Shown here: one piece after another, positions 14,945 through 23,352 of the stretch
Layout of the letters: each line of letters opens with the position of its first letter
Numbering within the stretch: the first letter of the stretch is position 1
From: Clostridia bacterium
Lineage (GTDB): Bacteria > Bacillota > Clostridia > Oscillospirales > CAG-272
DNA: 35,595 nt
Direction of reading: 5' to 3'
Assembly: GCA_017468385.1 (NCBI GenBank)
Contig: JAFUIQ010000055.1
Coordinates: 1 to 35,595 of the forward strand
The notes under the pieces: generated by a model
Databases searched by the model: none
Told to the model about the DNA's origin: nothing
Seen by the model: the letters and a program-made list of their open reading frames with translations, nothing else
Made by a program: the position numbers and the translations under genes

Positions 14945-16282
14945 GTGTACAGTATGAAAAGATATATCACCCCGGCTTGCATTGTCTGCTTTGTTTTCAT
15001 GAGTTTTTTGCTGAACAGTTATATGCTGGTAAAGGCGTTCCCCCTGATACTTTGGATACTGATTCCTCTCTTTATCCTGCTGAACGCATTGCCCGGCATA
15101 AAACCGGCGGGCACCAAGAGCCTTCGGCTGAAAATATGCAATCACGGCACCTTGCTGCTCACTGTCTTTGTCTGCTCTTTGATCCCCTCCCTCCTCTGGC
15201 ACGCTGTGTTGGCGTTTCTCACCGTTCCCCATGCCTATATGGACCTGGTGTGGAGCATGGTGTACTGCATTGCAGCGTCCGCTGTTCTGTTCTGGAACGG
15301 AATCCTCTGTGTTTACTGCACGTCCACACAGATGGGGATCAAATGGCGCGTGATCGGTGCGCTGTGCGGTATGATCCCCATACTCAATCTTGTGGTACTG
15401 ACCCGCATAATAAACGTCACCTCGGACGAGGTGGAGTTTGAGATCGAAAAAGAAAGCATTTCCACCTCCCCCGCCCTTTCCGAAATCTGCAAAACCAAGT
15501 ATCCGCTTGTGTTGGTTCACGGCGTATTTTTCCGCGACAGCAGAATATTCAACTATTGGGGCAGAATCCCGCGAACACTCCAATTGCACGGCGCAACTAT
15601 CTATTACGGTGAGCATCAGTCCGCATTGACCGTAAAAGAAAGCGCAAGAGAGCTGGCATCCAGGATCAAACTGATCGTAGACCGCTCCGGCTGTGAGAAG
15701 GTGAACATCATCGCCCATTCAAAGGGCGGGCTGGATTGCCGGTATGCCATCTCGGAATTCGGCATGGCTCCGTATGTGGCATCCATAACCACCGTGAATA
15801 CCCCGCACAGAGGATGCCTTTTTGCGGAGCGCCTCATGGATGCCATCCCCGAATCGATGAAAAACAAGGTTGCCACTGTATATAACACGACCCTCACCGC
15901 ACTGGGAGACGAAAACCCCGATTTTTTGGCGGCCATCAATGATCTGACGGCAGAGGCCTGCCAAAAGCGAAATGAACTGCTCACGTTTCCCGACGGTATT
16001 TTTGCCCAAAGCATCGGCTCCGTCATGGAGCATCCGCACAAGGGGCAGTTCCCTCTCAATCTTTCCTATCGCTACGTAAAGAATTTTGACGGGGAAAACG
16101 ACGGCCTTGTGGGAGAGTCCTCCTTTGCCTGGGGAGAAAAATACACTCTCCTCCGCTCCCGGGGAACACGCGGCATTTCCCACGGCGATGTAATCGACCT
16201 CAACCGCGAGAACATCCGGGATTTTGATGTTCGTGCCTTTTATTCCGAGGTTGTCAGCGATCTTCGCCGCCGCGGTCTGTAA
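14945..16282 (+). CDS. Membrane-anchored lipase-like alpha/beta hydrolase
   Basis: 445 aa from GTG 14945 (AAAGGGA four bases before); ATG 14954 is the alternative start. Four to five N-terminal membrane helices cover residues ~1-165. The hydrolase domain begins with YPLVLVHGVFFRD (oxyanion strand), followed by NIIAHSKGGLDCRYAI, where S259 is the nucleophile in an A-H-S-K-G elbow, then TTVNTPHRG typical of triacylglycerol-lipase/PGAP1-like enzymes. Likely acid and base are in NFDGENDGLV and GISHGDVIDL. The hydrolase domain probably faces the cytoplasm or the outer membrane face depending on helix number. Natural substrate is presumably a lipid or acyl ester. Co-transcribed with the lipoprotein upstream. 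Confidence 0.85.
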   Translation: MYSMKRYITPACIVCFVFMSFLLNSYMLVKAFPLILWILIPLFILLNALPGIKPAGTKSLRLKICNHGTLLLTVFVCSLIPSLLWHAVLAFLTVPHAYMDLVWSMVYCIAASAVLFWNGILCVYCTSTQMGIKWRVIGALCGMIPILNLVVLTRIINVTSDEVEFEIEKESISTSPALSEICKTKYPLVLVHGVFFRDSRIFNYWGRIPRTLQLHGATIYYGEHQSALTVKESARELASRIKLIVDRSGCEKVNIIAHSKGGLDCRYAISEFGMAPYVASITTVNTPHRGCLFAERLMDAIPESMKNKVATVYNTTLTALGDENPDFLAAINDLTAEACQKRNELLTFPDGIFAQSIGSVMEHPHKGQFPLNLSYRYVKNFDGENDGLVGESSFAWGEKYTLLRSRGTRGISHGDVIDLNRENIRDFDVRAFYSEVVSDLRRRGL

Positions 16283-16316
16283 TATGTGCGCACGCACAGC
16301 GATGATGTAATGGAAT

Positions 16317-16352
16317 AAAGCCGATATGGAAATTCATCCATATCGGCTTTTT
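16317..16352. terminator. Bidirectional terminator between convergent genes
   Basis: AAAGCCGATATGGA and TCCATATCGGCTTT form a perfect 14-bp stem around a 6-nt loop, with T runs on both strands. It serves the lipase gene (plus) and the lipoprotein gene (minus). Confidence 0.9.
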
Positions 16353-16399
16353 ACTATTCTTCCCTCCCACAGCAAAAAACGCAGGAGATATTTGTTTAG

Positions 16400-17923
16400 T
16401 TAGGACTGTGTCCCATCTGTATAGATTTCCGCCAGAAACGCCCTCTCCCCGGCAAGCGTGGAATTCAGATCCACGGCGTAGTCTTTGTAATGCCCGGCGA
16501 TCAAAACCAGTGAGTTTTCCGTGAGGTAATACGAATGGTACGCAGCATCCTCCGCATATCTCGATGCGGGATCAAAGTGATTCTCAAAATCCTGTTGTAT
16601 TTCGTCTTTGGTATACAGTCGAAACAAGGTGGGGTAGCGGGATTCGTCCAACTCCGCAAAATATGTGCGGATAAACGAAGCAATCTCATCCGCAGAATAC
16701 AGCTCCGTCAGGGAGATTTTCTCGCCGGTTTTTAAGTTGAAGGTGAACGCCGTATCCAGCACATACTGCGGTGCTCCGCCGCCAGCGAAGGTACCAAAGA
16801 AGTGTATGCTGATCACATCCTCGCGGCACCGCGCAATCTCATACTGCATAGAAGAATCCAACGAGTCCGCGGCTGCAGACACATCGCCCGCCGCATAGCG
16901 TTTGTAATGGAAGTCAATGAACTCCCGAATCTGTTCATTGATACGCTCGCTGACCGCCGCATCGGGAACATCTATGATCGGATAGGACGCTTTGATGGAA
17001 ACGGTAGCAGGCTCTGCATAGGATACGATCAGCATAGTATCTATAACCAGTTGTGTGATCTCCCGCTTGGCCAGATCGTAGGTATAGCTGCCGATCTCCA
17101 CGCCGCCGCCCACCACACTGCTCAGCATGATCCGGGCGGTAACGGTATCGGTGCCCCACTCGTCAAAGAGGATATGCACGCAGGAAAACTCCTCGTCGGT
17201 GTCCGCATCGTAATACGTCAGATCTTTTTCCAGCCTCGCTTCCAGTTCCCCTTCACCGGGCAGGCGCACACACTCGCCGCGTCCGATATCGAACACATAC
17301 ACGTCCCGGTAACTGTGGCGGTATCCCACGGACACCGCGGCGTATCGGCTGTCCGGGGACCAGTGAACGGAGGCGGACTCATCCTTGCAAACCTCCGCTT
17401 TAGCCGTGGCGGTTTCGCCGGTTTCCGTATCCAGGGCGCTCACGCTATAGGTGATTCCCCCAAAAGGGTCCACCGCCGTGACGAAGGTGACAACCTCCCA
17501 CACCAGCGCATATTTTCCGTCCGGGGAGGGATAGGAAAGCACATACTGCTCCGGTCGAATCGTATACGCCGCATACATGGCCAGAATCCGCCGATAGTTT
17601 TCCGCGGAATAATCATAGGGCAATATATTTTCTCCCATTTCCGTCAAGTACGGCAAAGCAGCATCGCCGAGCGCGACAATCGCCGAAAATGCTTCCGGCT
17701 GTGCAGTGATATACTCCTTTTCCGAAGAATACACCACATTTTCCTGCACCAAAATCGCCAGATTCGCGTCCACGATGCCGGCGATCTCCTCCTCGCTCGG
17801 GGAAACTTTGTCCCCCGGCACATCCGGGCCGGGAATCAGAGGATCCTCCGGGGATTCCGTGCACGATGACAGCATCACCAATGCAGCAAAAAATACGGCC
17901 AAAACAGAAGCTTTTCTCCACAT
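16400..17923 (-). CDS. RsiV-like lipoprotein (DUF4163/DUF3298 domains)
   Basis: 507 aa from ATG 17923, chosen because MWRKASVLAVFFAALVMLSSC is a complete lipoprotein signal with lipobox LSSC; an in-frame ATG next to the pdp stop codon would bury it. The middle (residues ~130-260) has WSPDSRYAAVSVGYRHSYRDVYVFD, like one blade of a beta-propeller. Residues ~325-500 match the PdaC/RsiV arrangement: ASYPIIDVPDAAVSERINEQIREFIDF, then YVLDTAFTFNLKTGEKISLTELY and an Asp/Glu-rich end (DUF4163 followed by DUF3298). In RsiV this region binds lysozyme, but here there is no sigma factor or membrane helix, so a sensor or carbohydrate-binding role is only a guess. It follows the deo operon by ~90 bp and may be read through from it. 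Confidence 0.85.
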   Translation of the reverse strand: MWRKASVLAVFFAALVMLSSCTESPEDPLIPGPDVPGDKVSPSEEEIAGIVDANLAILVQENVVYSSEKEYITAQPEAFSAIVALGDAALPYLTEMGENILPYDYSAENYRRILAMYAAYTIRPEQYVLSYPSPDGKYALVWEVVTFVTAVDPFGGITYSVSALDTETGETATAKAEVCKDESASVHWSPDSRYAAVSVGYRHSYRDVYVFDIGRGECVRLPGEGELEARLEKDLTYYDADTDEEFSCVHILFDEWGTDTVTARIMLSSVVGGGVEIGSYTYDLAKREITQLVIDTMLIVSYAEPATVSIKASYPIIDVPDAAVSERINEQIREFIDFHYKRYAAGDVSAAADSLDSSMQYEIARCREDVISIHFFGTFAGGGAPQYVLDTAFTFNLKTGEKISLTELYSADEIASFIRTYFAELDESRYPTLFRLYTKDEIQQDFENHFDPASRYAEDAAYHSYYLTENSLVLIAGHYKDYAVDLNSTLAGERAFLAEIYTDGTQS

Positions 17924-18015
17924 AACGTCTCTACCTTCCCGTCTTTCTCTTTGGGAATTCTGTCGGTATAGACGATACGGTTTCAGAGAAAGTTCCCTTT
18001 TGGCCGCATTTTCAT

Positions 18016-19329
18016 TCATTTATTTTCCGCCCGGATCACGCGGGAGATCAGCGGCATGGCCGCGGGGGCATCCTCGCCGAAGGCAATGGCATCCAGATAG
18101 CGGGCGGCGCCGTCCTCAAAGGCATCCTCCCTTTCCGTATGAAGGATGGCAAGCGCATCGCCCTCGTGCACCAGATCGCCGGTCTTTTTCAGAATCCGCA
18201 AGCCGGCGGCAGGATCGATGTCGTCCTCTTTCCGGGCACGACCGGCGCCCAGCACCACGGCGGCTTCGCCGATCTTCTCTGTGTTCATGTGGGTGATGTA
18301 TCCGCTCCGCGGTGCACGGACCTCCCGGATAATGGAGGACTGCTTCATGCGGGACGGGTCCTGGCAGACCAGCGGATCCCCGCCTTGGGCGGTGATCCAG
18401 CGGCAGAAGGTATTCCATGCGTGGCCATTATCCAACGCATCCTCCACACGCACCATGGCCTCATCCACGGTGATGCCGAGGGACAGCGACACCATATGAG
18501 CCGCCAGCACCAGCGATACCCGGCGCAGATCATCTGGGCCTTCGCCGCGAAGCACCTGCATGGCTTCCGCCACCTCCAGCGCATTGCCGATGCCGCATCC
18601 CAGCGGGATGTCCATATTGGTCAGAACGGCGGTGACGTTCCGTCCGCACTCCGTACCGATATCCACCATGGCGCGGGCCAGAGTTGCCGCGTCCTCCTCG
18701 GTTTTCATAAAGGCGCCGCTGCCGAATTTCACATCCAAAACGATGGAATGGGAGCCGGCGGCCAGTTTTTTGCTCATGATGCTGGACGCGATCAGGGGGA
18801 TGGAATCCACCGTAGCGGTCACGTCCCGCAACGCGTACAGCTTTTTATCGGCGGGAGCCAGATTGCCGCTCTGGCCGATGACGGCCACGCCGATCTCGCT
18901 GACCTGGGAGAGGAATTCCTCCCCCGTCAGAGTCGTTTTGTATCCGGGAATGGATTCCAGCTTGTCCACCGTGCCGCCGGTATGGCCCAGGCCGCGGCCG
19001 GACATTTTTGCCACCTTGCATCCGAGGGAGGCGACCAGGGGCGCCACGATCAAGGTAGTCTTATCGCCCACGCCGCCGGTAGAGTGCTTATCCACCGACA
19101 AATCCCCGAAGCAGGACAGATCCACCGTATCCCCGGAGCGGGCCATGGCATCCGTCAGCGCCGCCGTTTCCGCCGGGGTCATGGACTGGAAATACACCGC
19201 CATGGCGAAGGCGGACATCTGGTAATCGGGGATGGTGCCATTCGTGTAGCCCTGCACCAGAAAATCCAGCTCGGCAGGGGTTAACTCCTCCCCGTTTTTC
19301 TTTTTCTGTATCAGATCGTATACGCGCAT
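18016..19329 (-). CDS. pdp: Pyrimidine-nucleoside phosphorylase
   Basis: 437 aa; ATG at 19329 after GGAGG. Phosphorolysis of uridine, thymidine and deoxyuridine to base plus (deoxy)ribose-1-phosphate. SGRGLGHTGGTVDKLESIPG matches the thymidine/pyrimidine phosphorylase signature; DKHSTGGVGDKTTLIVAPL is the phosphate-binding loop, and the C-terminal domain ends with a lipoyl-like GYITHMNTEKIGEAAVVLGAGR. Length is standard for the family. It begins 14 bp after the deoB::cdd stop, so it is the fourth gene of the salvage operon. Its product, deoxyribose-1-phosphate, is the substrate of the adjacent phosphopentomutase. Confidence 0.96.
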   Translation of the reverse strand: MRVYDLIQKKKNGEELTPAELDFLVQGYTNGTIPDYQMSAFAMAVYFQSMTPAETAALTDAMARSGDTVDLSCFGDLSVDKHSTGGVGDKTTLIVAPLVASLGCKVAKMSGRGLGHTGGTVDKLESIPGYKTTLTGEEFLSQVSEIGVAVIGQSGNLAPADKKLYALRDVTATVDSIPLIASSIMSKKLAAGSHSIVLDVKFGSGAFMKTEEDAATLARAMVDIGTECGRNVTAVLTNMDIPLGCGIGNALEVAEAMQVLRGEGPDDLRRVSLVLAAHMVSLSLGITVDEAMVRVEDALDNGHAWNTFCRWITAQGGDPLVCQDPSRMKQSSIIREVRAPRSGYITHMNTEKIGEAAVVLGAGRARKEDDIDPAAGLRILKKTGDLVHEGDALAILHTEREDAFEDGAARYLDAIAFGEDAPAAMPLISRVIRAENK

Positions 19330-19343
19330 AAAATCCTCCGATC

Positions 19344-20936
19344 TCAATCCAGCTTGGACGGTCCAAAGCCCAGCGGAAGCAATTGCGAGAGCGTATAGGA
19401 GCGCACTTCCTTGCCGTTTGTCAGGAGAATGCGGAAGGTATCGGGATCACAGAACTCCATCATCACCTGCCGGCAGATGCCGCAGGGCGGTGCGAAATCG
19501 GTGATAACGCCGTCCTTGCCGCCCACCACAGCGATGGCAAGTGGCTTTTGTCCGCGCATAGCCGCGCCACTCTGTGCCCAATGCATAAAGGCGGTGCGCT
19601 CGGCGCAGATGGTAGCGCCGTAGGAGGCGTTTTCCACGTTGCATCCGCGCCAGATCTGACCGCTTTCGTCCAAAAGGGCCGCGCCTACTTTATAGCCGGA
19701 ATACGGAGTATAGGCCACACTCATACCCAGCTTGGCAATATCCAGCAGTCTTCCCTCGGAAAGTTCCGGAAGGGCACGGTCAATTTTTCCCTCGCACGCA
19801 TAGGCCACGCCCAGCATATCGCACACATGGGCGGCCACATCTGCAAAGGTGGGACGGGTTCCGCCGTTCTTTGCATACCGCAGTTTTTCGCCGTACATCA
19901 TGCAGGGCACGTATTCGCGGGTATGGTCCGTGCTGGTGTCACCCGGATCGCATCCGTGATCGGCGGTGATGATGAGGGCGTCGTCCTCGCCCAGAAGAGG
20001 CAGGAACGTGGCCAGCCACGCATCAAATTCGGCAAATGCCTTTGCATAGCCGGAGATGTCGTTGCGGTGGCCGTACGCCATATCAAAATCCACCAGATTG
20101 ACAAAGCACAGTCCGTGGAAATCTTCCTTCGCCAGCCCTGCAGTCACTTCCATCCCCTCCGTATTGGAGTGGGTATGGAGGGAGCGGGTGATTCCCTGCC
20201 CGGCGAAAATATCGCTGATCTTACCTACGCCGATCACGTCCATGCCGGCATCCTTGATGGCATCCAGCATAGTGGGGGCGGGCGGGGTCAGAGAAAAGTC
20301 CCGCCGGTTGGCGGTGCGGGTAAAATTGGGATATTCTCCCGTAAAGGGACGGGCAATGACACGGCCCACGCCGTGCTCACCCTGCAAAATTTCTCTCGCC
20401 ATACGGCAGTATTCGTACAGCTGCTCCACAGGCACAATGTCCTCATGGGCAGCGATCTGGAACACGCTGTCCGCGGAGGTATAGACGATCAGATCGCCCG
20501 TTTCCAGATGCTGCTTACCGTAATCCCGGATCACTTCCGTGCCGGAATAGGGCTTATTGCAAAGCACGCCCCGGCCGGTAGCCGCGCGGAATTTCGAGAG
20601 CACCTCCTCCGGAAATCCGTCGGGATAGGTAGGCATGGGATGCTCGGACACGATGCCGGCCAGCTCCCAATGGCCCGTGGTAGTATCCTTGCCCCGGGAT
20701 TTTTCCCGCAGGCGCATACCCACCGTTTTGAGAGCGGCACCCTTGCCCAGCCACTCCACACCCTCGATCTCGCCCATGCCCAGACGGCGCACCGTATCGG
20801 CACGGAAAGCGGGATCTGTGGAAATGCGGCGGAGGGTATTGCAGTCCGGCACATCCCCGAATACCTCCGCATCCGGTGCGGCACCGATGCCCAGGGAGTC
20901 CAGAACGATCAAAAATACCCGTTTGATATCAGCCAT
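19344..20936 (-). CDS. deoB: Phosphopentomutase-cytidine deaminase fusion
   Basis: 530 aa in one uninterrupted frame. Residues 1-~385 are a full phosphopentomutase: VFLIVLDSLGIGAAPDA (metal-binding Asp), GKDTTTGHWELAG with the phosphorylated Thr, and IITADHGCDPG...TDHTRE near the C terminus, as in alkaline-phosphatase-fold mutases. After a short linker (ALPELSEG), residues ~395-530 are a complete tetrameric-type cytidine deaminase: YTPYSGYKVGAALL, GCNVENASYGATICAERTAF with zinc ligand C444 and catalytic E446, and PCGICRQVMMEF with ligands C485 and C488. One polypeptide would thus convert (deoxy)cytidine to (deoxy)uridine and (deoxy)ribose-1-P to the 5-P. The start overlaps the deoD stop by 8 bp. 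All key residues are present, so both halves are likely active. Confidence 0.95.
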   Translation of the reverse strand: MADIKRVFLIVLDSLGIGAAPDAEVFGDVPDCNTLRRISTDPAFRADTVRRLGMGEIEGVEWLGKGAALKTVGMRLREKSRGKDTTTGHWELAGIVSEHPMPTYPDGFPEEVLSKFRAATGRGVLCNKPYSGTEVIRDYGKQHLETGDLIVYTSADSVFQIAAHEDIVPVEQLYEYCRMAREILQGEHGVGRVIARPFTGEYPNFTRTANRRDFSLTPPAPTMLDAIKDAGMDVIGVGKISDIFAGQGITRSLHTHSNTEGMEVTAGLAKEDFHGLCFVNLVDFDMAYGHRNDISGYAKAFAEFDAWLATFLPLLGEDDALIITADHGCDPGDTSTDHTREYVPCMMYGEKLRYAKNGGTRPTFADVAAHVCDMLGVAYACEGKIDRALPELSEGRLLDIAKLGMSVAYTPYSGYKVGAALLDESGQIWRGCNVENASYGATICAERTAFMHWAQSGAAMRGQKPLAIAVVGGKDGVITDFAPPCGICRQVMMEFCDPDTFRILLTNGKEVRSYTLSQLLPLGFGPSKLD

Positions 20937-21645
20937 TCAGCTTCACCGCCGTTCTCAGCGCGATCTCCATCATTTGTGTAAAGGTGTTCTGCCGCTCCAG
21001 CGCGGGCAGTGCCTCCCCGGTGATCAGGCTGTCGGAGATGGTACAGATAGCCAGAGCATTCTTCTTCAGCCGTGCCGCGGTCATATACAGGCCGGCGGCT
21101 TCCATTTCCACGGCCAATACACCCATCTTCATCCAGCCGGCGTTGGCATTCTCGTCATCGGAATAGAAGGTGTCGGAGGACAGAAGATTGCCCACATGGT
21201 ACCGCGCGCCCACGGCCTCCGCCGATTCAATGGCGGTACGCATCATGGTGTAGGAGGCGATGGGAGCGAAGGTGCCGGAGAGCTTGTACTGATCCCCAAA
21301 ATGGGAATTGGTGCAGGCGCCCATACCGATGACGATATCCCGGACGTGCACGTCCTCGGACATAGCCCCGGCGGAGCCGATGCGCATGATATTTTCCACA
21401 CCGTACTCGGTGTACAATTCGTAGGAATAGATGCCGATGGAGGGGATGCCCATACCGCTGGCCATAACGGACACGGGGACACCCTGGTAGGTGCCGGTAT
21501 ATCCGTTGATTCCGCGGACGTTATTCACGAGCCGGGCATTTTCCAGAAAATTCTCCGCGATAAATTTGGCGCGGAGGGGATCACCGGGCATAAGGACGGT
21601 TTTGGCAAAATCGCCGAGAGCGGCGCTGTTATGAGGGGTTGCCAT
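20929..21645 (-). CDS. deoD: Purine-nucleoside phosphorylase, DeoD type
   Basis: 238 aa; GGAGAACC before ATG at 21645. MATPHNSAALGDFAKTVLMP, then GDPLRAKFIAE, is the hallmark of hexameric DeoD-type enzymes; VMASGMGIPSIGIYSYELY and RIGSAGAM build the ribose/phosphate site, VEMEAAGLY holds the ribose-binding Met-Glu, and TISDSLITGE has the purine-contacting Asp. It splits purine (deoxy)nucleosides with phosphate to the free base and pentose-1-phosphate. Second gene of the deo operon, 13 bp after deoC, and it overlaps deoB::cdd by 8 bp, implying coupled translation. Confidence 0.95.
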   Translation of the reverse strand: MATPHNSAALGDFAKTVLMPGDPLRAKFIAENFLENARLVNNVRGINGYTGTYQGVPVSVMASGMGIPSIGIYSYELYTEYGVENIMRIGSAGAMSEDVHVRDIVIGMGACTNSHFGDQYKLSGTFAPIASYTMMRTAIESAEAVGARYHVGNLLSSDTFYSDDENANAGWMKMGVLAVEMEAAGLYMTAARLKKNALAICTISDSLITGEALPALERQNTFTQMMEIALRTAVKLNG

Positions 21646-21658
21646 AGTGGTTCTCCTT

Positions 21659-22324
21659 TCAGTAACTTCCCAGTTGTTCGTTCTTTACGATCTTCACGAT
21701 GGAGCTGGTTCCCAGACGGGTCGCACCCAGATTGATGAAATTCTCCGCATCGGCGATGGAACGGATGCCGCCGGCCGCCTTGATCTTCACGTGCGGAGCC
21801 ACATGCTTCGCAAACAATGCGATATCCGCCGGGGTGGCACCGCCGGTGGAGAATCCGGTGGAGGTCTTGATGAAGTCCGCGCCGGACTCGGACACGATCT
21901 CGCACATACGGATCTTCTCTTCCTCGGTGAGCAGGCATGTCTCGATGATCACCTTCAGGAGTTTGCCGCCGCAGGCTTCCTTAACGGCACGGATCTCATT
22001 CAGAACATAGTCGTAATCCTTGTCCTTCAGGCGGCCGATATTGATGACCATATCGATCTCGGACGCGCCGTTTTTCACGGCATCTGCCGTCTCAGCGCAT
22101 TTGACTGCCGTAGTAGCATAGCCGCAGGGGAAACCGATGACGGTGCACACGGGCAGACGTCCGGCCAGATACTCGGCGGCACGGGATACGTAATCCGCCG
22201 GGATGCAGACGGATGCTACTTTATACTTCATGCCGTCGTCGCAGATCTGACGGATTTCCTCCCACGTTGCCGCGGGGGCCAGAAGGGTGTGATCCACATA
22301 GGAGAGTATTTCTTCGATTTTCAT
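21659..22324 (-). CDS. deoC: Deoxyribose-phosphate aldolase
   Basis: 221 aa; ATG 22324 with GGAGG upstream. Cleaves 2-deoxyribose-5-phosphate to acetaldehyde and glyceraldehyde-3-phosphate. [42 protein letters not shown] and [14 protein letters not shown] are the family blocks; K153 in the last is the Schiff-base lysine. It is the first gene of the operon deoC-deoD-deoB::cdd-pdp, which together takes cytidine, uridine, thymidine and purine deoxynucleosides down to central metabolism. A consensus promoter lies 40 bp upstream. No DeoR/CytR-like regulator is present here. Confidence 0.97.
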   Translation of the reverse strand: MKIEEILSYVDHTLLAPAATWEEIRQICDDGMKYKVASVCIPADYVSRAAEYLAGRLPVCTVIGFPCGYATTAVKCAETADAVKNGASEIDMVINIGRLKDKDYDYVLNEIRAVKEACGGKLLKVIIETCLLTEEEKIRMCEIVSESGADFIKTSTGFSTGGATPADIALFAKHVAPHVKIKAAGGIRSIADAENFINLGATRLGTSSIVKIVKNEQLGSY

Positions 22325-22360
22325 GATAAATCCTCCGTTATTTTTTGTACTTCTGTTTAC

Positions 22361-22389
22361 ATTATACTGGTATATAGGGGAAAAATCAA
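22361..22389 (-). promoter_or_regulatory. Promoter of the deo operon
   Basis: Minus strand TTGATT (22389-22384), 17-bp spacer, TATAAT (22366-22361), giving a ~30-nt leader before deoC. I see no clear operator palindrome. Confidence 0.85.
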
Positions 22390-22433
22390 CGTATTTTCGT
22401 AAATACCCACGAGGAAAATTCCCGCCGCCGCCC

Positions 22434-22462
22434 TTGCACTCCCCGCCGTTTTGTGCTATCAT
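22434..22462 (+). promoter_or_regulatory. Promoter of the PHP phosphatase gene
   Basis: TTGCAC (22434-22439), 17-bp spacer, TATCAT (22457-22462). It diverges from the deo promoter ~50 bp away. Confidence 0.65.
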
Positions 22463-22520
22463 TATACAAGCATATCCGACCGACCTCCGTCGGCACATTT
22501 TATAGAAATCAGGTAACATC

Positions 22521-23294
22521 ATGAAGCACAATTATCATACCCACACCGTCCGCTGCCGTCACGCGCAGAACACGGAACGGGAATACATTGAGGCGGCCAT
22601 CGCCGCCGGCATCGAAACGCTGGGATTTGCGGATCACGCACCGCAGATTTTCCCCGGCGATTACTACTCCCACTTCCGTATGCGGCCGGAGGAGCTTTCG
22701 GACTACTGCAGCACGCTTCGCGCGCTGAAGGAAGAATATAAGGACAAGATCGACATCAAGATCGGTCTGGAGGCGGAATACTATCCCGCTTTGTTCCCCG
22801 CCCTGCTGGCCCTCATCCGCCCCTATGAGCTGGATTATCTGATCCTCGGTCAGCATCTGGACGACAACGAGATCGGTCTGGAACACAACTTCCTGCCCAC
22901 CGACAAGGAGGAGCATCTGATCCGCCACACCTCCCAGGTGCTGGCCGGTCTGCACACGGGCTGCTTCACCTATCTGGCCCATCCCGATCTGGTGAACTTT
23001 ACGGGAGACGACGAAATCTACCGCCGTCATATGCTTCCCTTCTGCCGGGAGATCAAGGAGATGGACATCCCCCTGGAGGTGAACATTCTGGGACTGACCG
23101 CGAAGCGCAACTATCCCTCCGAGCGATTCTACCGCATCGCCGCCGAGGTAGGCAACCGCTTCGTGCTGGGTGTGGATGCCCACACCGCCGGTGCCCTCAC
23201 CGATCCCACAGGCGAGGCCATGGCGCGGGAATTCTGCCGCAAGATCGGCATCACTCCCGAGGAAGACGTAAAGCTGATCCCGCCCACAAGATAA
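22521..23294 (+). CDS. PHP-domain phosphatase, histidinol-phosphatase like
   Basis: 257 aa. [11 protein letters not shown] (metal-binding H6/H8), [47 protein letters not shown] and [10 protein letters not shown] are the successive metal-ligand motifs of a PHP amidohydrolase fold, closest in feel to the HisJ/HisK histidinol phosphate phosphatases. A trinuclear metal site is expected. No other his genes are nearby, so the true substrate may be another small phosphate ester. The Shine-Dalgarno is weak (CAGGTAAC). Confidence 0.88.
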   Translation: MKHNYHTHTVRCRHAQNTEREYIEAAIAAGIETLGFADHAPQIFPGDYYSHFRMRPEELSDYCSTLRALKEEYKDKIDIKIGLEAEYYPALFPALLALIRPYELDYLILGQHLDDNEIGLEHNFLPTDKEEHLIRHTSQVLAGLHTGCFTYLAHPDLVNFTGDDEIYRRHMLPFCREIKEMDIPLEVNILGLTAKRNYPSERFYRIAAEVGNRFVLGVDAHTAGALTDPTGEAMAREFCRKIGITPEEDVKLIPPTR

Positions 23295-23300
23295 CAAAAG

Positions 23301-23330
23301 AACACCCGCATGGATGTCCATGCGGGTGTT
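23301..23330. terminator. Bidirectional terminator
   Basis: AACACCCGCATGGA and TCCATGCGGGTGTT are perfect inverted repeats between convergent genes; T-rich sequence follows on both strands (TTTTGG plus, CTTTTGTT minus). Confidence 0.85.
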
Positions 23331-23352
23331 TTGGTTTGCGTCAGGAGGGAGA

